Shown: piece after piece, positions 21,008 through 29,743 of the stretch
Layout of the letters: every line of letters begins with the position of its first letter
How positions within the stretch are numbered: the stretch's first letter is position 1
Origin: Serratia plymuthica
Lineage (GTDB): Bacteria; Pseudomonadota; Gammaproteobacteria; Enterobacterales; Enterobacteriaceae
Length of the DNA stretch: 64,000 nt
Assembly: GCF_018336935.1 (NCBI RefSeq)
Contig: NZ_CP068771.1
Span: forward strand, 992,001 to 1,056,000
Reading direction: 5' to 3'
Position numbers and translations under genes: made by a program
Notes under the pieces: generated by a model
Told to the model about the DNA's origin: nothing
Databases searched by the model: none
Seen by the model: only the letters and a program-made list of their open reading frames with translations

Positions 21008-21124
21008 CCCTTCATACTTCAAGTCGCAGGGGGGCCGCCTTTACTCACTCAAATCACATATCGGCGTATGCGCATTGAGGTTCGTTCAGTTGCCGCCTGC
21101 CTGCGACTCGAATTATTTTGGGTA
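21008..21124. repeat. ERIC-type element between nagA and nagC
   Basis: The outer parts match ERIC (CCCTTCATACTTCAAGTCGC at the left; GTTGCCGCCTGCCTGCGACTCGAATTATTTTGGGTA at the right in two conserved blocks). The centre has diverged and lost the CCCCAG palindrome. Its arms CTTCAAGTCGCAGG and CCTGCGACTCGAA pair, so the nagBACD mRNA carries a long stem here. It takes up most of the 149-bp nagA-nagC gap. Confidence 0.75.
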
Positions 21125-21134
21125 CATATGTTAG

Positions 21135-22274
21135 TTAAACCTCGTTACCGTTAACGAGCGTTTTGGTGATTTTAAAATCACGGGTAAATGCGGTCAGGTT
21201 TGCCACCTTGCCGGCTTCGATTGTGCCTAACAGATGGTCTACGCCGATGGCGCGCGCCGGATACAAGGTTGCCATCCGCAGCGCTTCGTCCAGCGCAATA
21301 CCGACGTGCTCTACGCTATTTTTCACCGCGTCGATCATGGTCAGCGCAGAGCCGCTCAGGGTGCCGTTCTCATCCACGCACAGCCCGTCGCGATAGTATA
21401 TTGTTTTACCGGCAAAAATAAATTGGTCAATCTCTGCGCCCGCCGGGGCGGTGGCATCGGTGACCAGCACCAATTTATCACCTTTCATGCGCTTGGCGTT
21501 ACGGATACTCGCCCAGGCCACGTGATGGCCGTCGGCAATGATGCCGGTATACACTTCAGGCGTATCGAAAATCGCCCCCATCAACCCAGGTTCGCGCCCG
21601 GTGATATACGGCATGGCGTTATACAGATGGGTCGCGAAGGTGACGCCGGCGGCAAAGCCGGTGCGGGCCTGATCGTAGGTGGCGTTCGAGTGGCCGGCGG
21701 AGACCACAATGCCCGCCGCGGTCAGCTGCTTGATAAAGTGCGGTTCTACCATTTCCGGCGCCAGCGTGACTTTGGTGATCACGTCGGCGTTGGCGCACAG
21801 ATAGTCGATCATCTCGCGAGTCGGTTTGCGGATGAACGCCGGGTTGTGGGTGCCTTTTTTCAGCGGGCTGAGGTACGGCCCCTCCAGATGCAGACCAAGC
21901 GCCTGATTCGGGTGTTTTTTCAGATAAGTGCGCATCACATCGATGCTGTGCTTCATAAACTCGTCGCTGCTGGTGATCAGCGTCGGCAGATAGCTGGTGC
22001 AGCCGGATTTTTCGTTGGCGCGCTGCATGATCTCCAGCGTCTCTTCCGAAATGGCCTCCAGCGAATCGTTAAATTGTACGCCGCCACAGCCGTTAAGCTG
22101 CACGTCGATCAAACCGGGGGCCAGGATAGCGCCACCCAGATCGCGCGTTTCCATGCCGGCCGGCAGTTCAGCCAGCGGACAGACTCGTTCAATCAGTCCA
22201 TCAGCGATGATTACCGCATGGTCGTCAAGCACGTCGTGGCCGGTGAAAATCCGGCATTGGGTTAAAGCGAACAT
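21135..22274 (-). CDS. nagA: N-acetylglucosamine-6-phosphate deacetylase
   Basis: A 379-residue amidohydrolase that converts GlcNAc-6-P to glucosamine-6-P plus acetate in the cytoplasm. Motifs include [34 protein letters not shown] (metal ligand Glu), [28 protein letters not shown] and [10 protein letters not shown]. The ATG at 22274 gives [12 protein letters not shown], which fits E. coli MYALTQGRIFTG, and AGGGGGC lies 6 nt upstream. An ATG five codons earlier would overlap that site. It follows nagB by 18 bp. Confidence 0.96.
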   Translation of the reverse strand: MFALTQCRIFTGHDVLDDHAVIIADGLIERVCPLAELPAGMETRDLGGAILAPGLIDVQLNGCGGVQFNDSLEAISEETLEIMQRANEKSGCTSYLPTLITSSDEFMKHSIDVMRTYLKKHPNQALGLHLEGPYLSPLKKGTHNPAFIRKPTREMIDYLCANADVITKVTLAPEMVEPHFIKQLTAAGIVVSAGHSNATYDQARTGFAAGVTFATHLYNAMPYITGREPGLMGAIFDTPEVYTGIIADGHHVAWASIRNAKRMKGDKLVLVTDATAPAGAEIDQFIFAGKTIYYRDGLCVDENGTLSGSALTMIDAVKNSVEHVGIALDEALRMATLYPARAIGVDHLLGTIEAGKVANLTAFTRDFKITKTLVNGNEV

Positions 22275-22292
22275 CGTAGCCCCCTGCAAAAA

Positions 22293-23093
22293 TTAAAGAC
22301 TCTTAACGCTTTCCGCTTCTAATTCGCGGAAGTATTTAACGGTTTTGACTTTCAGTTCCATGGTGGAAGGTTCATCGCACACCACAACCGCCTTGGCGTG
22401 CAGCTGCAGGCAACTGATGGTCCACATATGGTTGATATTGCCTTCCACTGCGGCTTCCAGCGCCTGCGCCTTGGCATGGCCGGTCACCAGGATCATCACT
22501 TCCTCTGCGTCAAGCAGCGTACCCACGCCCACGGTCAGCGCGTATTTCGGCACCAGGCTGACATCCCCGCCGAAGAAGCGAGAGTTGGCGATGCGGGTAT
22601 CTTCAGTCAGCGTTTTGATACGGGTACGCGACGCCAGTGATGAAGCCGGCTCGTTAAACGCGATATGACCGTCAACGCCGACGCCGCCCATAAACAGGTG
22701 GATTTTACCGTAAGATTTGATTTTTTCTTCGTACTTACGGCATTCGACGTCAACATCCGGCGCATTGCCATTCAGCAGGTTGATGTTTTCACTTGGAATA
22801 TCAACGTGATCAAAGAAATTACGGTACATGAAGGTATGATAGCTTTCCGGGTGCTCCTGCGGCAGGCCAACGTATTCATCCATGTTGAAAGTCACAACAT
22901 GCTTAAAGCTTACTTCACCTGCTTTGTGCATCGCAATCAGATGTTTGTAGGCTTCGAGCGGAGTGCCGCCGGTCGGCAGGCCGAGCACAAACGGACGCTC
23001 CGCAGTGGGCTTGAATGCGTTGATGCGCTGGACGATATGGCGGGCGGCCCATTTGCCGACTTGTGCAGTATCTTTCAGTGGGATAAGTCTCAT
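22293..23093 (-). CDS. nagB: Glucosamine-6-phosphate deaminase
   Basis: A 266-residue isomerase/deaminase, the length of E. coli NagB. It turns glucosamine-6-P into fructose-6-P and ammonia, and is activated by GlcNAc-6-P. Typical segments are [17 protein letters not shown] (phosphate loop), [17 protein letters not shown] (catalytic Asp) and [20 protein letters not shown] (catalytic His/Glu). It is first in nagBACD and faces nagE across a 335-bp control region. The ribosome-binding site GAGGTGTTAG precedes the ATG. Confidence 0.97.
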   Translation of the reverse strand: MRLIPLKDTAQVGKWAARHIVQRINAFKPTAERPFVLGLPTGGTPLEAYKHLIAMHKAGEVSFKHVVTFNMDEYVGLPQEHPESYHTFMYRNFFDHVDIPSENINLLNGNAPDVDVECRKYEEKIKSYGKIHLFMGGVGVDGHIAFNEPASSLASRTRIKTLTEDTRIANSRFFGGDVSLVPKYALTVGVGTLLDAEEVMILVTGHAKAQALEAAVEGNINHMWTISCLQLHAKAVVVCDEPSTMELKVKTVKYFRELEAESVKSL

Positions 23094-23202
23094 CTAACAC
23101 CTCTTTGGGTAAGTAAACTAAAGCTATACTGTTACGGGCCTGAATAAGAGTCTAAGCGTAATCCAACTTTATGATTCTCACGTGAAGCGTCAGTCCCGAT
23201 GA

Positions 23203-23223
23203 TTTTTCGAATGATAAAATAAG
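23203..23223. promoter_or_regulatory. Possible NagC box on the nagB side
   Basis: ATTTTTCGAATGATAAAATA is a partly symmetric AT-rich site (TTnTTT / AAAnAA with TTCGAA in it) about 110 bp above the nagB start. In E. coli two NagC boxes flank a CRP site in this same region. It matches less well than the nagE-side box. Confidence 0.35.
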
Positions 23224-23265
23224 TTTTGTGTGATGGCTAGCAATGTGGCAGGTTAAGACTACTTT

Positions 23266-23285
23266 TTGGTGATATAAATCACAAA
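23266..23285. promoter_or_regulatory. CRP-binding site between nagB and nagE
   Basis: TTGGTGATATAAATCACAAA contains GTGA-6-TCAC with good flanking symmetry, a strong match to the cAMP-CRP consensus. It lies between the two NagC-like boxes, as in E. coli, so glucose repression of both operons is expected. Confidence 0.65.
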
Positions 23286-23295
23286 AAAGGAGCTT

Positions 23296-23316
23296 TTAAT
23301 TTGCGATACGAAATAA
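23296..23316. promoter_or_regulatory. NagC box on the nagE side
   Basis: TTAATTTGCGATACGAAATA fits the NagC pattern of AT-rich arms around TTnGC/CGAA. It is about 115 bp upstream of the nagE start and 93 bp from the nagB-side box. That distance would allow a repression loop of the E. coli type. Confidence 0.6.
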
Positions 23317-23428
23317 TTTTTTTACACTCCGCATGAGTGATACGTGCCATGCGTTATTTCTAAAAGGTAGTGAGAGCGTTAAATAAACTACTAATAGGGT
23401 CCGTCCGCGGACAACATAGGGGGAAAAG

Positions 23429-25465
23429 GTGAACATTCTTAGTTATTTGCAAAAAGTGGGCCGCGCCTTGATGGTGCCGGTCGCCACGCTGCCCGCCGCC
23501 GCGATCTTGATGGGCGTCGGGTACTGGATTGACCCTACGGGTTGGGGCGCCTCCAACGCTCTCGCTGCTTTCTTTATTAAATCCGGCTCTGCCATTATCG
23601 AACACATGTCGGTGTTGTTTGCCGTCGGTGTGGCTTATGGCATGTCCAAAGACAAGGATGGCGCCGCCGCGCTGACCGGCTTTGTCGGTTTCCTGGTATT
23701 GACCACCCTCTGTTCGCCGGCCGCCGTGTCGATGATTCAGAAGATCCCTCTCGACCAGGTGCCTGCCGCGTTTGGCAAGATTGAGAACCAGTTCGTCGGT
23801 ATTTTGGTGGGCATTATCTCCGCCGAAGTCTACAACCGTTTCAGCAGCGTTGAGCTGCCGAAAGCGCTGTCGTTCTTCAGCGGCCGCCGTCTGGTGCCTA
23901 TCCTGATCTCCTTCCTGATGATCCTGGTGGCTTTCATTCTGATGTATATCTGGCCGATGATTTTCGGTGGCCTGGTTAACTTCGGTGAGCACATTCAGAA
24001 GCTGGGCTCCGTCGGCGCAGGTATTTATGCGTTCTTCAACCGTCTGCTGATCCCGGTTGGCCTGCATCATGCGTTGAACTCGGTGTTCTGGTTCGACGTG
24101 GCCGGCATTAACGATATCCCTAACTTCCTCGGCGGCCAGCAGTCTATCGAAGCCGGTAAAGCGGTTGTCGGCATCACCGGTCGTTATCAGGCGGGCTTCT
24201 TCCCGATCATGATGTTCGGTCTGCCGGGTGCGGCGCTGGCTATTTATCACTGCGCGCGTCCGGAAAACAAAGCCAAAGTGCTGGGTATCATGATGGCGGG
24301 CGCCTTTGCCGCCTTCTTTACCGGCATCACCGAACCGCTGGAATTCTCCTTCATGTTCGTGGCTCCGGTACTGTATGTGATCCACGCGATACTGACCGGC
24401 ATTTCGGTATACATCGCCGCCAGCATGCACTGGATTGCCGGTTTCGGCTTCAGCGCCGGTCTGGTGGATATGGTGCTGTCGTCACGCAACCCATTGGCGA
24501 CCCACTGGTACATGCTGATCCCGCAGGGCCTGGTGTTCTTCGCCATTTACTACGCGGTGTTCCGCTTTACCATCAACAAGTTCAACCTGATGACCCCAGG
24601 GCGCGAACTGGCGGTTGCCGGTGACGAAACCGACGGTTATGACGTTAACGTCGGCACCGACGCCGGTAAAGACGAAAACGAAACCACGACGCTGGCACGC
24701 CGTTACGTGGGCGCCATCGGCGGTTCTGATAACCTGACCGGCATCGACGCCTGTATCACTCGTCTGCGTCTGAACGTGAAAGACTCTGCGCTGGTGAACG
24801 ACGCGGTGGCGAAACGCCTGGGTGCTTCCGGCGTGATCCGCCTGAACAAACAAAGCGTGCAGGTGATTGTCGGCACCCGTGCGGAGCTGATTGCCAGCGC
24901 CATGCGCAACGTGGTCGCCGCAGGTCCGGTTGCCGCTACCGTAGCGCCTGCCGCGGCCCCTGTGGCCGAAGCCAAGCCGCAGGCGGTGCCTAATGCGCCG
25001 AAGGCGGCTTTTGAGACGCTGGTGGCACCGGTAACCGGTGAAGTGGTGTTGTTGGATCAGGTTCCTGATGAAGCCTTTGCCAGCAAAGCGGTGGGCGACG
25101 GCGTAGCTATCCGCCCGACCGACAAAACCGTGGTGGCACCGGCGGACGGCACCATCGTGAAAATCTTCAACACCAACCACGCGTTTTGTCTGGAAACCGA
25201 CAAGGGCGCGGAGATTGTGGTGCATATGGGCATCGACACCGTGGCGCTGAACGGTCAGGGGTTCAAACGTCTGGTGGAAGAGGGCGCTGAGGTGAAAGCC
25301 GGCCAGCCGATTCTTGAGCTGGATCTGGACTACCTGAACGCCAATGCCCGCTCGATGATAAGCCCGGTGGTGGTCAGCAATTCTGACGATTACGCCGGCC
25401 TGGCTGCGCTGGCGACCGGTTCCGTAATCGCAGGCCAGACCAAGTTGTTCGACATCCAGAAGTAA
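23429..25465 (+). CDS. nagE: GlcNAc-specific PTS transporter, EIICBA
   Basis: A 678-residue inner-membrane transporter that phosphorylates GlcNAc to GlcNAc-6-P during uptake. The EIIC membrane domain covers about residues 1-370. EIIB follows with its phospho-Cys at 442 (GIDACITRLR), then an Ala/Pro-rich linker at about 490-525, then EIIA with the phospho-His at 599 (IVVHMGIDTV). It is some 30 residues longer than E. coli NagE (648), partly from the linker. The start is a GTG at 23429 behind GGGGGAAAA. It is divergent from nagB and shares its CRP and NagC sites. Confidence 0.97.
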   Translation: MNILSYLQKVGRALMVPVATLPAAAILMGVGYWIDPTGWGASNALAAFFIKSGSAIIEHMSVLFAVGVAYGMSKDKDGAAALTGFVGFLVLTTLCSPAAVSMIQKIPLDQVPAAFGKIENQFVGILVGIISAEVYNRFSSVELPKALSFFSGRRLVPILISFLMILVAFILMYIWPMIFGGLVNFGEHIQKLGSVGAGIYAFFNRLLIPVGLHHALNSVFWFDVAGINDIPNFLGGQQSIEAGKAVVGITGRYQAGFFPIMMFGLPGAALAIYHCARPENKAKVLGIMMAGAFAAFFTGITEPLEFSFMFVAPVLYVIHAILTGISVYIAASMHWIAGFGFSAGLVDMVLSSRNPLATHWYMLIPQGLVFFAIYYAVFRFTINKFNLMTPGRELAVAGDETDGYDVNVGTDAGKDENETTTLARRYVGAIGGSDNLTGIDACITRLRLNVKDSALVNDAVAKRLGASGVIRLNKQSVQVIVGTRAELIASAMRNVVAAGPVAATVAPAAAPVAEAKPQAVPNAPKAAFETLVAPVTGEVVLLDQVPDEAFASKAVGDGVAIRPTDKTVVAPADGTIVKIFNTNHAFCLETDKGAEIVVHMGIDTVALNGQGFKRLVEEGAEVKAGQPILELDLDYLNANARSMISPVVVSNSDDYAGLAALATGSVIAGQTKLFDIQK

Positions 25466-25529
25466 AGCGTTTTACCTGAGGAGTACCCAGGGTGTTTAAC
25501 GAGTCATGACGGAACACACCCTACCTTTG

Positions 25530-25561
25530 GCGGGAGGAGAGCGATCTCTTCCCGCTTTTTT
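25530..25561 (+). terminator. Terminator of nagE
   Basis: GCGGGAGGAGA pairs with TCTCTTCCCGC (one G-U pair, GCGA loop) and is followed by TTTTTTAT. Confidence 0.85.
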
Positions 25562-25706
25562 ATGGGCGCAATTTGCCCCGTAGTGGTGCTGCGGTCTATC
25601 GCGGTGCAGCGCGGTGAGTTTTTCGTGAAACAAACGGTTGTTTCCGGGCGTGGCTTGTTGGATCATAGGCGGTTATGTGTAGCGCTTTGCATTGAGGAAT
25701 AGTCAA

Positions 25707-27371
25707 ATGAGTGAGGCTGAAGCCCGCCCAACCAATTTTATCCGTCAGATCGTTGATGAAGATCTGGCGTCAGGGAAACACGCGTCGGTACATACCCGTT
25801 TCCCGCCGGAGCCAAATGGCTATCTGCATATCGGCCATGCCAAATCCATCTGCCTGAACTTCGGCATCGCCCAGGATTACCAGGGCCAGTGCAACCTGCG
25901 TTTCGATGATACCAACCCGGTAAAAGAAGACATCGAATTCGTTGAGTCAATCAAGCACGACGTGGAGTGGCTGGGCTTTGAGTGGAGCGGCAATGTCCGT
26001 TACTCCTCGGATTACTTCGATCAGTTGCACCACTATGCGGTTGAGCTGATCAACAAAGGGCTGGCCTACGTCGACGAACTGTCGCCTGAGCAGATCCGCG
26101 AATATCGCGGCAGCCTGACTGCGCCCGGCAAAGACAGCCCGTATCGCGGCCGCAGCGTGGAAGAGAACCTGGCGCTGTTTGAGAAAATGCGCAATGGCGA
26201 GTTTGCCGAAGGCACCGCCTGCCTGCGAGCCAAAATTGACATGGCTTCGCCGTTCATCGTGATGCGCGATCCTGTGCTGTACCGCATTAAATTCGCGGAA
26301 CACCATCAGACCGGCAACAAGTGGTGCATCTACCCGATGTACGATTTCACCCATTGCATTTCCGATGCGCTGGAAGGGATCACCCACTCGCTGTGTACGC
26401 TGGAGTTCCAGGACAACCGCCGTCTGTATGACTGGGTGCTGGATAACATCACCATCCCTTGCCATCCGCGTCAGTACGAGTTCTCGCGCCTCAATCTTGA
26501 GTACGCCATCATGTCGAAGCGCAAGCTGAACCAGTTGGTGACCGAGAATATCGTTGAAGGTTGGGACGACCCGCGTATGCCGACCGTTTCCGGTCTGCGC
26601 CGCCGTGGTTATACCGCGGCTTCTATCCGTGAGTTCTGCCAGCGTATCGGCGTGACCAAGCAGGATAACAACGTCGAAATGGTGGCGCTGGAGGCTTGCA
26701 TTCGTGAAGACCTGAACGAGAACGCGCCGCGTGCTATGGCCGTGCTGGATCCGGTGAAAGTGATCATCGAGAACCGGGCGGAAGGCGTGGAAATGGTCAC
26801 CATGCCTAACCACCCGAACAAGCCGGAAATGGGCAGCCGCGAAGTGCCGTTCAGCCGCGAGATTTATATCGATCGTGCCGACTTCCGCGAAGAAGCCAAC
26901 AAGCAATACAAGCGTCTGGTGCTGGGCAAGGAAGTGCGTCTGCGCAATGCGTATGTGATCAAGGCTGAACGCGTCGAGAAGGATGCCGAGGGCGAGATCA
27001 CCACCATCTTCTGCAGCTACGATGCGGATACGCTGAGCAAGGATCCTGCCGATGGCCGCAAGGTGAAGGGCGTGATCCACTGGGTTTCCGCTGCGCATGC
27101 GCTGCCGGCGGAAATCCGCCTGTACGATCGCCTGTTCAACGTACCGAACCCGGCGGCGGCAGAGGACTTCCTCGCTACCATCAACCCTGAGTCGCTGGTT
27201 ATCAAGCATGGCTTCGTGGAGCCAAGCCTGGCTGCCGCACAGCCGGAAAAAGCCTACCAGTTCGAACGCGAAGGCTATTTCTGCGCCGACAGCCGCTACT
27301 CTTCGGCTGAGCATCTGGTGTTTAACCGCACCGTTGGCTTGCGTGACACCTGGGCGAAAATCGACGCCTGA
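25707..27371 (+). CDS. glnS: Glutaminyl-tRNA synthetase
   Basis: A 554-residue class I synthetase, the length of E. coli GlnS. The HIGH motif is in [12 protein letters not shown] and the KMSKS-type loop in [12 protein letters not shown]. It charges tRNA-Gln in the cytoplasm; the cognate tRNA genes are 11 kb away in this window. The ATG at 25707 gives [14 protein letters not shown], as in E. coli, with TTGAGGAA upstream; an upstream in-frame TTG at 25692 overlaps this site. Strong terminator follows. Confidence 0.97.
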   Translation: MSEAEARPTNFIRQIVDEDLASGKHASVHTRFPPEPNGYLHIGHAKSICLNFGIAQDYQGQCNLRFDDTNPVKEDIEFVESIKHDVEWLGFEWSGNVRYSSDYFDQLHHYAVELINKGLAYVDELSPEQIREYRGSLTAPGKDSPYRGRSVEENLALFEKMRNGEFAEGTACLRAKIDMASPFIVMRDPVLYRIKFAEHHQTGNKWCIYPMYDFTHCISDALEGITHSLCTLEFQDNRRLYDWVLDNITIPCHPRQYEFSRLNLEYAIMSKRKLNQLVTENIVEGWDDPRMPTVSGLRRRGYTAASIREFCQRIGVTKQDNNVEMVALEACIREDLNENAPRAMAVLDPVKVIIENRAEGVEMVTMPNHPNKPEMGSREVPFSREIYIDRADFREEANKQYKRLVLGKEVRLRNAYVIKAERVEKDAEGEITTIFCSYDADTLSKDPADGRKVKGVIHWVSAAHALPAEIRLYDRLFNVPNPAAAEDFLATINPESLVIKHGFVEPSLAAAQPEKAYQFEREGYFCADSRYSSAEHLVFNRTVGLRDTWAKIDA

Positions 27372-27392
27372 GCGTGATTACCGCTGACAGAT

Positions 27393-27423
27393 AAAAGCGC
27401 AACTTCGGTTGCGCTTTTTTTAT
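27393..27423 (+). terminator. Terminator of glnS
   Basis: AAAAGCGCAAC and GTTGCGCTTTT with a TTCG tetraloop, followed by a T-run. Confidence 0.92.
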
Positions 27424-27574
27424 GGTGCTCGCCTCTTTTTCTCTCCGATCATGCCTCATTTCCTCAATCTGATTTAAAACTTTCATCACAGCGGTTAATC
27501 ATCAATTCCTTGATATAAGGCTTCATTCAGTTAACATAATCTTATATATTTGTGATGCGAATTAATGTCATTTG

Positions 27575-27586
27575 GAGAGCGCTCTC
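27575..27586. promoter_or_regulatory. Perfect palindrome GAGAGCGCTCTC in the chiP control region
   Basis: A perfect 12-bp palindrome, about 370 bp above chiP, in an otherwise AT-rich 523-bp region between glnS and chiP. The central GCGC with flanking symmetry resembles operators of LacI-family sugar regulators. Such a regulator gene is not in the window, so the assignment is open. Confidence 0.4.
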
Positions 27587-27739
27587 ATTTTTTCCTTTCT
27601 GGCTGATGGTTTTCGTCAAGCTGAAACCATTAATCGTCTCTGATTGACCTGGTATCAATATTTATTCTGATTTTATTGAATTTTTTATTCAATTTCCTCT
27701 TTGCATAGCGACGTAACATAATCTCATCGATATGTGCTC

Positions 27740-27758
27740 TTTGTCATACTTTGACAAA
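27740..27758. promoter_or_regulatory. Inverted repeat around a TTGACA box upstream of chiP
   Basis: TTTGTCA and TGACAAA (5-bp spacer) form a symmetric site that contains TTGACA (27751-27756). A TGATAAT sequence at 27777-27783 is about 20 bp downstream, a little too far for a standard sigma-70 pair. This is either a promoter element needing an activator or an operator on it. Confidence 0.35.
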
Positions 27759-27777
27759 TCTCTCTCATTTTTCATTT

Positions 27778-27800
27778 GATAATTCGCGTCGCGAAAAATA
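27778..27800. promoter_or_regulatory. NagC box upstream of chiP
   Basis: TTCGCGTCGCGAA (27783-27795) is a perfect palindrome with a single central base, inside AT-rich arms (TGATAA...AAATA). This is the NagC operator pattern. NagC represses chiP in E. coli, and the box would cover the promoter region here. Confidence 0.65.
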
Positions 27801-27927
27801 GTCTGTCTGTAGCAATAAGTGCTGTGGGGATTTCACCCCGCCGCAATATTTTTTTACCCGATTGGGTTTTTATTGGCAGTCGTGCAGGGCAGTGGTGAAC
27901 ACGGGCGGCTGCAACTTTTAAAGTTAA

Positions 27928-27946
27928 GTCAAAGAGGAATTTCATT
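27928..27946 (+). promoter_or_regulatory. ChiX sRNA target covering the chiP ribosome-binding site
   Basis: GTCAAAGAGGAATTTCATT, directly before the chiP ATG, is the exact complement of the seed AAUGAAAUUCCUCUUUGAC of the enterobacterial sRNA ChiX (MicM) as I recall it. It includes the ribosome-binding site GAGGAA. In Salmonella and E. coli this pairing silences chiP until chitosugars induce a decoy RNA. No chiX gene was seen in the window. Confidence 0.8.
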
Positions 27947-29350
27947 ATGGGTACGCACGGTGCTCAGCGTAAAACGCTGGCGCTCGCCATAGCGGGTGCG
28001 CTGTTGGGAACAGGGTTTGCCATGGCCCCTGAGGCGAAAGCCGCAGGGTTTGTCGATGATTCCACGCTGACCGGCGGTATTTATTACTGGCAACGTGAGC
28101 GCGACCGTAAAGATCTCAATCCGACCAGCGACGATTACAATAAATACACCACCAACCTGTCGCACTCGACGGCCAACCTGAGCCTGGATTTCGCTTCGGG
28201 CTATGCCTGGGATATGTTCGGTCTGGACGTGGGCGCCTTCACCGCCATTGAGCTGGCCGAGTCCAGTGCCAGTGGCCACCCGAACGAAATTGCATTCTCC
28301 GCGAAAAACCGTACCTATGATGAAGACTACAGCGGCGACAAAGGCGGCATCAGCCTGTATAAAGCGGCCGGCAAGTTCAAATACGGCCCGCTCTGGGCGC
28401 GTGCCGGTTATATCCAGCCAAGCGGTCAGACGCTGCTGGCGCCGCACTGGAGCTTTATGCCGGGCACCTATCAGGGGGCCGAGGCCGGCGCCAAGTTTGA
28501 CTACGGCGATGCCGGCGCGTTGAGCTTCTCCTACATGTGGACCAACAAGTACAAGGCGCCATGGCATATCGAGATGGACGACTTCCGCCAAAACGATAAA
28601 AAAACCGGCGTATCCTACCTGCATTCACTCGGCGCCAAGTACGACTTCAAAAATGATTTGGTGCTGGAAGCGGCGTTCGGTCAGGCTCAGGGCTATGTAA
28701 ACCAGTACTTTACCAAGGCGTCTTATAAGTTCGATCTGTTGGGCAACCCGTTAACCACCAGCTACCAGTTCTACGGTGCGGAAGACCGCATCAGCGACAA
28801 AAACGACGCTAACAGCATTTACGACGGCCTGGCCTGGCTGCAGGCGTTGACCTTCGGTTACACCACCGGTCAGTTTAACTGGCGGCTGGAAGGCACCATG
28901 GTGAAAGCCGAAGGCAATCAGGGCTTCTTCCTGCAGCGTATGACGCCAACCTACGCCTCCTCCAACGGCCGCCTCGACGTGTGGTGGGATAACCGCTCCG
29001 ACTTCAACGCCAACGGCGAGAAAGCCGTTTATGCCGGCGTGATGTATGACCTGAGCAACTGGAATCTTCCGGGCATGGCGGTGGGCGGTTCTTACGTGTA
29101 TGCCTGGGATGCCAAACCAAGCACCAACCCTATCTACGATCAGAGCCAGCGTCTGAAAGAGAGCGCTTGGAGTCTGGACGCCATGTACACCGTACAGGAA
29201 GGCCGCGCCAAAGGTACCTTGCTGAAACTGCATTACACCCAGTACGACAATCACACCGACATCCCAAGCTGGAGCGGCGGTTACGGCAACATCTTCCAGG
29301 ACGAGAAAGACGTCAAATTCATGGTTATCGCGCCATTCACCATCTTCTGA
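27947..29350 (+). CDS. chiP: Chitoporin ChiP
   Basis: A 467-residue outer-membrane porin of the OprD-like YbfM family. A signal peptide ends near residue 32 ([10 protein letters not shown]). The mature chain has alternating beta-strand patterns and an aromatic C-terminal end ([10 protein letters not shown]) typical of barrel proteins. It passes chitobiose and longer chitosugars into the periplasm. First gene of chiP-chiQ-chb. NagC-like and ChiX sites are present upstream. Confidence 0.95.
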   Translation: MGTHGAQRKTLALAIAGALLGTGFAMAPEAKAAGFVDDSTLTGGIYYWQRERDRKDLNPTSDDYNKYTTNLSHSTANLSLDFASGYAWDMFGLDVGAFTAIELAESSASGHPNEIAFSAKNRTYDEDYSGDKGGISLYKAAGKFKYGPLWARAGYIQPSGQTLLAPHWSFMPGTYQGAEAGAKFDYGDAGALSFSYMWTNKYKAPWHIEMDDFRQNDKKTGVSYLHSLGAKYDFKNDLVLEAAFGQAQGYVNQYFTKASYKFDLLGNPLTTSYQFYGAEDRISDKNDANSIYDGLAWLQALTFGYTTGQFNWRLEGTMVKAEGNQGFFLQRMTPTYASSNGRLDVWWDNRSDFNANGEKAVYAGVMYDLSNWNLPGMAVGGSYVYAWDAKPSTNPIYDQSQRLKESAWSLDAMYTVQEGRAKGTLLKLHYTQYDNHTDIPSWSGGYGNIFQDEKDVKFMVIAPFTIF

Positions 29351-29353
29351 TGC

Positions 29354-29379
29354 CTTCCCCGGCGGTGACGCCGGGGAAG
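29354..29379 (+). promoter_or_regulatory. Strong hairpin between chiP and chiQ
   Basis: CTTCCCCGGCG and CGCCGGGGAAG form a perfect 11-bp stem with a GTGA tetraloop, 3 bp after the chiP stop. It has no T-run. It likely protects the chiP mRNA 3' end after cleavage, so that porin exceeds ChiQ and chitobiase. Confidence 0.55.
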
Positions 29380-29398
29380 CTTAAAAGGGAATATAACG

Positions 29399-29725
29399 AT
29401 GAAAAAAATGATGCTGACGTTGGCCGCCGTGGTCACGCTTAATGCCTGTGTGCAGCCCGCCGCACCGCCGGAAGACACCAAATTGAAACAGGCGTACAGC
29501 GCCTGCATTAACACTGCGGAAGGTTCGCCGGAAAAACTGCAGTCGTGCCAGGCGGTGCTGAACGTGCTGCGGCAAGAAAAGCAGCACCAGCAGTTTGCCG
29601 CGCAGGAAAAGGTGCGGGTGATGGATTACCAGAGCTGCATTCAGGCAGCCCACAGCGGTAACGGCCAGGCCTACGACGCCAAATGCGGCAAGATTTGGAA
29701 AGAGATCCGCGAAAATAACAATTAA
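29399..29725 (+). CDS. chiQ: ChiQ lipoprotein (YbfN)
   Basis: A 108-residue lipoprotein. The signal MKKMMLTLAAVVTLNAC ends in a lipobox (LNAC, Cys17). The mature part has four more Cys (SACINTAEG, QSCQAV, QSCIQA, AKCGK), so two disulfides are possible. It matches E. coli YbfN/ChiQ, which is encoded downstream of the chitoporin; its job is unknown, perhaps aiding ChiP or chitobiase at the membrane. The ribosome-binding site AAAGGGAAT is good, and chb starts 18 bp downstream. Confidence 0.92.
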   Translation: MKKMMLTLAAVVTLNACVQPAAPPEDTKLKQAYSACINTAEGSPEKLQSCQAVLNVLRQEKQHQQFAAQEKVRVMDYQSCIQAAHSGNGQAYDAKCGKIWKEIRENNN

Positions 29726-29743
29726 TTAAGGATGATGTTAACG

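Noticed and set aside
25947..27314. 455-codon frame opposite glnS
   Set aside because: Antisense of a certain essential gene; no start signals and no similarity.
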